From contig JAEEOD010000256.1 of the NCBI GenBank assembly GCA_016284115.1, forward strand, positions 1-12,629: DNA of 12,629 nt, given 5' to 3'. Of the stretch, positions 7,569-12,629 are shown piece after piece (position 1 is the stretch's first letter; every line of letters starts with the position of its first letter). Position numbers and translations under genes: made by a program. The stretch comes from Bacteroidaceae bacterium (GTDB lineage: Bacteria; Bacteroidota; Bacteroidia; Bacteroidales; Bacteroidaceae). Under the pieces are notes generated by a model that was not told where the DNA came from, made no database searches, and worked only from the letters and a program-made list of their open reading frames with translations.

Positions 7569-7599
7569 TTTGATATTTTGCAAGTTGTTTATAATTTTG
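7569..7599 (+). promoter_or_regulatory. recQ promoter (TTTG-N19-TAATTTTG)
   Basis: The -33 TTTG (7569-7572) and -7 TAATTTTG (7592-7599) are 19 bases apart, the same boxes and spacing as the tig promoter. It predicts a leader of about 45 bases before the recQ ATG at 7653. recQ is therefore probably expressed apart from clpPX. Confidence 0.8.
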
Positions 7600-7652
7600 T
7601 TAAATGTGTCTTCTTGGCACACGACTAACAATTACCTAAAACAACCAAGGCT

Positions 7653-9833
7653 ATGGCTGAAAAATACATTTTAACCGATGAGCTGAAGAAATATTTTGGT
7701 TTCGATACCTTCAAGGGTAACCAAGAAGCTATTATTCAGAATCTGCTGGATGGTAACGACACGTTCGTGCTGATGCCTACCGGTGGAGGCAAATCGTTGT
7801 GTTATCAGTTGCCCTCATTGTTAATGGAGGGCACAGCCATTGTGATCTCTCCGCTCATTGCCCTGATGAAGAACCAGGTGGACGCCATGCGCAACTATAG
7901 CGAGGAAGATGGCATCGCCCACTTTATCAACTCATCGCTTAACCGTACCGCCATCGAGCAGGTAAAAGAAGATATACTGGGCGGAAAGACCAAGCTGCTG
8001 TATGTGGCTCCCGAGTCGTTGACCAAGGAGGAAAATGTAGATTTCCTCAAGCAGGTAAAGATATCCTTCTATGCCATCGATGAGGCGCATTGTATCTCTG
8101 AATGGGGACACGATTTCCGCCCTGAATACAGAAAGATACGCCCTATCGTCAATCAAGTGGGCAAGGCACCATTGATTGCTTTAACGGCTACCGCTACCCC
8201 AAAGGTACAACACGATATACAGAAGAATTTAGGCATGATGCATGCCAAAGTGTTCAAGTCATCGTTCAACCGTCCTAACCTATATTACGAAGTAAGGACC
8301 AAAACCGACGATGTAGACAAGGATATCATTAAGTACATCAAGGCCAATCCCGAAAAATCAGGTATTATTTATTGCCTCAGCCGTAAGAAAGTAGAGGAAC
8401 TGTCTGAAATACTCGTTGCCAACGGTATTAAGGCTAAGCCTTATCATGCTGGTATGGATAGCGTTACACGCACCGAAACACAGGACGACTTCCTTATGGA
8501 GAAGATTGACGTCATTGTGGCGACCATTGCTTTCGGTATGGGCATCGACAAGCCTGATGTACGCTTTGTGATTCATTACGACATCCCTAAGAGCTTGGAA
8601 GGTTACTACCAGGAAACTGGGCGAGCAGGTCGTGATGGCGGCGAGGGACAATGCATCGCGTTTTATAGTGAGAAAGACCTCCAGAAACTCGAGAAATTTA
8701 TGCAGGGCAAACCTGTAGCAGAGCAGGAAATCGGCAAGCAGCTCCTCGCGGAGACAGCAGCTTATGCCGAGTCGTCTATGTGTCGTCGCAAAACGCTACT
8801 GCATTATTTCGGTGAAGAGTACAAGGAGTCCAATTGTGGCAACTGCGACAATTGCTTAAATCCCAAGAAACAAGTGGAAGCTCAAGATTTATTGTGCACC
8901 GTCATTGATGCGGTGTACGCAGTGAAAGAGAATTTCAAACAAGATTATATAGTAGATGTCATTAAGGGCAATGAGACAAACGAGGTACTAGACCATCATC
9001 ATGAAGACCTGGAGGTATTTGGTTCAGGTATGGGTGAAGAAGATAAGGTTTGGAACAACGTCATTCGTCAGGCATTGATAGATGGCTATCTTAGCAAGGA
9101 CGTCGAGAACTATGGTCTTATTAAGGTTACCTCAGCAGGCAAGAAGTTCCTCAAGCATCCCAAATCGTTCAAGATTGTGGAAGAAGGGGATTACGAGGAG
9201 GCAGAGGAAGAAGCTCCAATGCATGGTGGCGCCTCGTTGGCACTCGATCCTACGCTATTCAGTATGCTGAAAGATTTGCGCAAGAAAGTGTCGAAGCAAC
9301 TGAACTTACCGCCTTACGTTATCTTCCAAGACCCTTCGCTCGAGGCAATGGCCACCACCTACCCCGTCACCATCGAGGAGTTACAAAACATTCCAGGTGT
9401 GGGAGCTGGCAAGGCGAAACGTTATGGTGAAGAGTTCTGCAAACTCATCAAACGCCATTGCGAGGAAAACGAGATTGAACGTCCAGAAGACCTGCGCGTA
9501 CGCACCGTAGCCAACAAGTCAAAGCTGAAGGTAAGCATCATTCAGGCCATCGACCGTCAAGTGGCTCTTGACGACATTGCCAACACAAAAGGCATGGAGT
9601 TCGATGAACTGCTGGACGAAGTAGAGGCCATCGTCTATTCAGGCACCAAACTCAACATCGACTATTTCCTTCGCGAAGTAGTGGATGAAGACCATATGCT
9701 CGACATCTACGAATATTTCAAGGAGTCAGTGACTGACGACTTAGATGCAGCATTCGACGAGTTAGGAGAAGACTATACAGAAGAGGAAATACGTTTGGTA
9801 CGCATCAAGTTTATCAGTGAGATGGGCAACTAA
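7653..9833 (+). CDS. recQ: ATP-dependent DNA helicase RecQ
   Basis: RecQ unwinds DNA 3' to 5' during recombination repair and at stalled forks. All family parts are present in its 726 residues: motif 0 FKGNQ (20-24), Walker A MPTGGGKS (41-48), DEAH (143-146) with the aromatic-rich loop HCISEWGHDFRPEY (146-159), motif III LTATAT (177-182), and motifs V-VI FGMGIDKPDVRFVIHYD and QETGRAGRDG (294-329). The zinc site is C377, C395, C398 and C401, followed by a winged-helix region (about 405-510) and an HRDC domain (about 533-605). After an acidic linker and HRDC there is an extra 120-residue C-terminal part (about 608-726) absent from E. coli RecQ; it looks like a helix-turn-helix domain of the HTH_40 kind plus an acidic tail. 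It has its own promoter. The next gene starts 46 bases downstream. Confidence 0.97.
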   Translation: MAEKYILTDELKKYFGFDTFKGNQEAIIQNLLDGNDTFVLMPTGGGKSLCYQLPSLLMEGTAIVISPLIALMKNQVDAMRNYSEEDGIAHFINSSLNRTAIEQVKEDILGGKTKLLYVAPESLTKEENVDFLKQVKISFYAIDEAHCISEWGHDFRPEYRKIRPIVNQVGKAPLIALTATATPKVQHDIQKNLGMMHAKVFKSSFNRPNLYYEVRTKTDDVDKDIIKYIKANPEKSGIIYCLSRKKVEELSEILVANGIKAKPYHAGMDSVTRTETQDDFLMEKIDVIVATIAFGMGIDKPDVRFVIHYDIPKSLEGYYQETGRAGRDGGEGQCIAFYSEKDLQKLEKFMQGKPVAEQEIGKQLLAETAAYAESSMCRRKTLLHYFGEEYKESNCGNCDNCLNPKKQVEAQDLLCTVIDAVYAVKENFKQDYIVDVIKGNETNEVLDHHHEDLEVFGSGMGEEDKVWNNVIRQALIDGYLSKDVENYGLIKVTSAGKKFLKHPKSFKIVEEGDYEEAEEEAPMHGGASLALDPTLFSMLKDLRKKVSKQLNLPPYVIFQDPSLEAMATTYPVTIEELQNIPGVGAGKAKRYGEEFCKLIKRHCEENEIERPEDLRVRTVANKSKLKVSIIQAIDRQVALDDIANTKGMEFDELLDEVEAIVYSGTKLNIDYFLREVVDEDHMLDIYEYFKESVTDDLDAAFDELGEDYTEEEIRLVRIKFISEMGN

Positions 9834-9879
9834 ACAGCAGTAGATGAACGTATAGTAGAGAATAAAAAATTAAGGTAGA

Positions 9880-11343
9880 ATGAAAATAGGTTTTGATAAT
9901 GAGAAGTATCTGAAGATACAATCAGAGCACATTCGTGAACGCATCGCTCAGTTCGACGGCAAACTCTACATGGAATTGGGTGGTAAATTATTCGACGACC
10001 ATCACGCTTCTCGCATCCTGCCAGGTTTCCAGCCCGACAGTAAATTGCGCATGCTAGCACAATTGCGCGACAGCATCGAGATTGTTATTGTCATTAATGC
10101 AGCCGATATCGAGAAAAACAAAATACGTACCGACTTAGGCATCACTTACGACGAGGACGTGTTGCGCCTGCGCGACGAGTTTATGAAGCGCGACTTCATG
10201 GTGGGCTCGGTAGTCATCACCCACTACAACGGACAGATGGCAGCCGACCAGTTCCGCCACCGTTTGGAACGCATGGGCATCAAGACTTACATCCACTATC
10301 CTATCGAAGGCTACCCGCACAATGTACAGCTCATCGCCAGCGACGAGGGCTATGGCAAAAACGACTTCGTTGAGACCTCTCGTGAGTTGGTTATCGTCAC
10401 CGCCCCAGGTCCTGGCAGCGGCAAGATGGCAGTCTGCCTCAGTCAGCTATACAACGAAAATCGTCGTGGTAAACGTGCCGGCTATGCCAAGTTCGAAACC
10501 TTCCCGGTATGGAATCTGCCATTAAAACACCCTATCAACATTGCATATGAAGCAGCTACTGCAGACCTCAACGATGTGAACATGATAGACCCATTCCACC
10601 TTGAAGCCTATGGTAAAATAGCCATCAATTACAATCGAGATATTGAGATCTATCCCGTGCTGAATGCTTTGTTTGAGGGTATTTATGGTGAGAATCCTTA
10701 TAAGTCACCCACCGACATGGGTGTCAACATGATTGGTTTCTGCATCAGTGACGACGAAGTGTGCAGTCAGGCATCTCGTGATGAAATCATCCGTCGCTAT
10801 TATACTGCTACCAATAAACTGGCTGATGGTGCCTGCAACGAGAGCGAGGTAAATAAAATCCTCATGCTGTTCAATCAGGCTAAGATTACCACTGCCGACC
10901 GTAAGACCACCGTGGCTGCCAATGAACGTAAGCAGCAGACAGGCCAACCTGCGTCGGCTATGGAATTGGAAGATGGTACCATCATCACTGCAAAGACGAC
11001 TCAGTTGCTAGGTTGCAGTGCTGCGCTCATCCTCAACGTAATCAAGCACTTGGCAGGTATCAGTCACAATGTGAAACTCATCCCGCAAAGCCTCATCGAG
11101 CCTATTCAAAAGACTAAGATTGAATACCTTGGCGGCAACAACCCACGGCTGCATACTGACGAGGTACTAGTGGCCCTTAGCGTCCTTTCTCAGCACGATG
11201 ACCAATGTCGCCGTGCCCTCGAGCAACTGCCCCACTTACGTGGCTGTCAGGTGCACACCACCATCATGCTGGGTGAAGTAGACCGTAAGATTTTCAAGAA
11301 GCTCGGCTGCGACCTCACCTGTGATCCTATCAAGAAGAAATAA
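9880..11343 (+). CDS. DUF1846 (UPF0371) family protein, function unknown
   Basis: This 487-residue soluble protein matches the DUF1846/UPF0371 family in length and in marker segments such as MELGGKLFDDHHASRILPGF (31-50), KRDFMVGSVVITHYNGQ (103-119) and DMGVNMIGFCISDDEV (279-294). It has no signal peptide or membrane segment. A glycine-rich loop, TAPGPGSGKMA (174-184), follows a hydrophobic strand and looks like a nucleotide-binding loop, but it is not a strict Walker A: P stands where G or A is expected, and M replaces S/T after the lysine. No enzyme activity is known to me for this family. The ATG at 9880 lies 46 bases after recQ with only a weak AAGGTAG before it and no clear promoter, so read-through from recQ is likely. 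The next gene starts two bases after its stop. Confidence 0.88.
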   Translation: MKIGFDNEKYLKIQSEHIRERIAQFDGKLYMELGGKLFDDHHASRILPGFQPDSKLRMLAQLRDSIEIVIVINAADIEKNKIRTDLGITYDEDVLRLRDEFMKRDFMVGSVVITHYNGQMAADQFRHRLERMGIKTYIHYPIEGYPHNVQLIASDEGYGKNDFVETSRELVIVTAPGPGSGKMAVCLSQLYNENRRGKRAGYAKFETFPVWNLPLKHPINIAYEAATADLNDVNMIDPFHLEAYGKIAINYNRDIEIYPVLNALFEGIYGENPYKSPTDMGVNMIGFCISDDEVCSQASRDEIIRRYYTATNKLADGACNESEVNKILMLFNQAKITTADRKTTVAANERKQQTGQPASAMELEDGTIITAKTTQLLGCSAALILNVIKHLAGISHNVKLIPQSLIEPIQKTKIEYLGGNNPRLHTDEVLVALSVLSQHDDQCRRALEQLPHLRGCQVHTTIMLGEVDRKIFKKLGCDLTCDPIKKK

Positions 11344-11345
11344 AG

Positions 11346-12275
11346 ATGAAGAAGATATTATTTGCCATAGCAATGCTGCTGACAGTAGTGACATGCAATA
11401 ACAAATCGATAACGGCAGTTGAGATCATCATAGAAAATGGAGAAGTACCCTATGAGGTAGCCAAGAACTACTTCTTCAAAAACAATCTCGACATATTACC
11501 TGTTAGTCCGAAGATTACATCAGAGGACCTGTTCAACAAATTCTTCGGTATGGCTACAACCATGGGCAATGATGGCAAGCCAACGCAGATTGACTTTGCC
11601 AAGCAGTTCGCTGTGGCCATAGTGTTGCCAGTGACAGAATTTGCAACAGAGATTAATCCCGTCAAGGTAGAAGCCATAGGCGACTCACTCTTCTATACCT
11701 ATCATGTAAAGACTGGCGAGAAGCAGTCGTTCAGCATCCAGCCCATTTCAATTATCGCTATCGACAAGAAATATGAGAACAAGGAAGTCGTGCTCGTCAA
11801 TGAGCAGGAAACTACCTATTTCCCGGCCATCGACCGCTACTTGGCAGACACATTCGGCAAGCAATATGCTGAAGGGGAGCATTGTGTTCCCATGCACAAC
11901 ATCGTGGCAGTTGACGAGCGCAATGTAGCAGATATTCTTGTCTGGGGCGACTACTGGGTGTTCAACTACAATCAGGAAGGCGACACACTGAAATGCGTCT
12001 CTGGTGGCAGTCATCCTGGATTGATGCACCTGCAGCAAACTGACAAGGGCTTCGAGGTTACAGCATTCGACCAAGTGGAGGATGGTTCCAGTTTCTTGCC
12101 TACTGCCCATAAAATCTTTGGCGACAAATACGAAGCCTTCCAAGCCATCAACAGTGATGATAAGAAACGTGAGAAGCTGAGAGCCGATGTTTTGAGTGCC
12201 TATGTCAAGAAGCACAACCTCACAGCCATCATGTATCAGGACTACGGATGGCCCGCCAAGAAACTCGGGGAGTAA
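11346..12275 (+). CDS. Putative exported lipoprotein of unknown function
   Basis: This 309-residue protein begins with a signal peptide (MKKILFAIAMLLTVVTC), with C17 as the possible lipid-attachment site. The lipobox VVTC is unusual because T rather than G, A or S precedes the cysteine, so plain secretion is possible. Two parts can be seen. Residues of about 22-155 are mixed, with alternating hydrophobic strands. Residues of about 160-309 contain aromatic and acidic stretches such as ADILVWGDYWVFNY, the motif VSGGSHPGLMHLQ and the C-terminal MYQDYGWPAKKLG. I recognise no named domain. It starts two bases after the DUF1846 stop, so the pair is probably translationally coupled, although one product is cytoplasmic and the other exported. 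The reading frame is sound; the function is unknown. Confidence 0.82.
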   Translation: MKKILFAIAMLLTVVTCNNKSITAVEIIIENGEVPYEVAKNYFFKNNLDILPVSPKITSEDLFNKFFGMATTMGNDGKPTQIDFAKQFAVAIVLPVTEFATEINPVKVEAIGDSLFYTYHVKTGEKQSFSIQPISIIAIDKKYENKEVVLVNEQETTYFPAIDRYLADTFGKQYAEGEHCVPMHNIVAVDERNVADILVWGDYWVFNYNQEGDTLKCVSGGSHPGLMHLQQTDKGFEVTAFDQVEDGSSFLPTAHKIFGDKYEAFQAINSDDKKREKLRADVLSAYVKKHNLTAIMYQDYGWPAKKLGE

Positions 12276-12288
12276 ATGCTAACATATA

Positions 12289-12320
12289 AGGTCTTGGTAG
12301 AGACCTGAGCAAGTAGGCTC
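12289..12320 (+). promoter_or_regulatory. Two tandem hairpins between lipoprotein genes
   Basis: AGGTCT (12289-12294) and AGACCT (12301-12306) form a six-base-pair stem with loop TGGTAG. Immediately after, GAGC (12307-12310) and GCTC (12317-12320) form a four-base-pair stem with loop AAGTAG. Both loops have six bases and share GTAG. No T run follows directly, so this is not a standard terminator; an RNA leader or processing element is possible. Confidence 0.45.
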
Positions 12321-12344
12321 GAATCAAACTCCAATAGTATTTTT

Positions 12345-12629
12345 ATGAATAAAGTGTTACTATGTGCTTCAGCTTTGACATGGGCTGTTATGGGAGCGTG
12401 TACTACCAACAGTAATGAAGCCATCGTAGATGTGAAGTCCTACGGATTTGTCGATCTGGAAGGTGCAAAGGTCTCAGCCATTATCGTAGAGTATAATCAG
12501 GCAATCAAAGGAAGCAGTGTGGATGCCAGTAAATACAGTATTACTGACTATGCCATCCTGCAAGAGAAACAACATGGTTTCAAAGAGACCATTGAGACTG
12601 ACAAGGACGGGATAGAAGGCAACGAGGGA
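12345..12629 (+). CDS. N-terminus of a putative lipoprotein with esterase-type Ig-like domain, 3'-truncated by window edge
   Basis: The frame is open from the ATG at 12345 to the last base (95 codons). It begins MNKVLLCASALTWAVMGAC, a lipoprotein signal peptide with G-A before C19, followed by TTNSNEA, so the protein should be anchored in the envelope. The next part, VKSYGFVDLEGAKVSAIIVEYNQ and onward to DASKYSITDYA, resembles the Ig-like N-terminal domain found before the alpha/beta-hydrolase domain in Bacteroidetes esterases. If so, a catalytic domain lies beyond the window; it cannot be seen here. The gene starts 69 bases after the preceding stop, with two hairpins between and no clear promoter or Shine-Dalgarno sequence. 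The coding call is good; the esterase link rests on pattern memory only. Confidence 0.7.
   Translation, partial: MNKVLLCASALTWAVMGACTTNSNEAIVDVKSYGFVDLEGAKVSAIIVEYNQAIKGSSVDASKYSITDYAILQEKQHGFKETIETDKDGIEGNEG

Noticed and set aside
7606..7622. Small hairpin GTGT/ACAC in the recQ leader
   Set aside because: Only about four pairs with a mismatched neck; too weak to claim as a regulatory structure.
11748..12215. Minus-strand open frame of 155 codons inside the unknown lipoprotein gene
   Set aside because: It lies opposite a frame that has a signal peptide, coupled spacing and coherent codon use. The minus frame has no such support.

Overview
The window is a stretch of core chromosome from a Bacteroidales bacterium, most likely a member of Prevotellaceae (Prevotella or Segatella type) or a close relative. 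The evidence is the gene order tig-clpP-clpX-recQ, the Bacteroidetes versions of QueA, ClpX and RecQ, a DUF5106-thioredoxin protein, and promoters of the Bacteroidetes TTTG/TAnnTTTG type instead of sigma70-like boxes. Most starts lack a strong Shine-Dalgarno sequence, as is usual in this phylum. The genus is an inference; no rRNA or other phylogenetic marker was compared.

Left part (1-3217). A QueA-family tRNA-modification gene, cut by the left edge, is followed one base later by a NUDIX hydrolase and then by a secreted thioredoxin-fold protein. An 11-bp symmetrical hairpin flanked by A and T runs separates this group from the convergent lptB gene, the ATPase of lipopolysaccharide export. lptB reads leftward from a small divergent promoter region (3212-3288).

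Centre (3289-7504). An MlaE-type lipid-transport permease reads rightward from the same divergent region. It has no partner ATPase or MCE gene beside it. The protein quality-control block follows: trigger factor (own promoter and terminator), then clpP and clpX as a tight two-gene unit. Trigger factor handles nascent chains, while ClpX unfolds substrates and feeds them to ClpP. The ClpX loop that docks on ClpP has VGY in place of the IGF tripeptide of the Escherichia coli protein.

Right part (7505-12629). A 148-base gap holds a possible weak terminator, a pair of 9-base direct repeats and a well-formed promoter for recQ. RecQ carries the full helicase, zinc, winged-helix and HRDC layout plus an extra C-terminal domain. 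Downstream, and probably partly co-transcribed, are a DUF1846 protein of unknown function and a putative lipoprotein of unknown function that starts two bases after it. Two back-to-back hairpins then precede the start of another lipoprotein gene, cut by the right edge, whose visible part resembles the N-terminal Ig-like domain of Bacteroidetes esterases.

I saw no tRNA, rRNA, CRISPR array, insertion sequence, prophage or defence gene. The window is mainly housekeeping, and I do not see a clear new multi-gene system. The most useful leads are the repeat-bearing recQ promoter, the tandem hairpins near the right end, the ClpX docking-loop variant, the isolated MlaE permease, and the two genes of unknown function after recQ.
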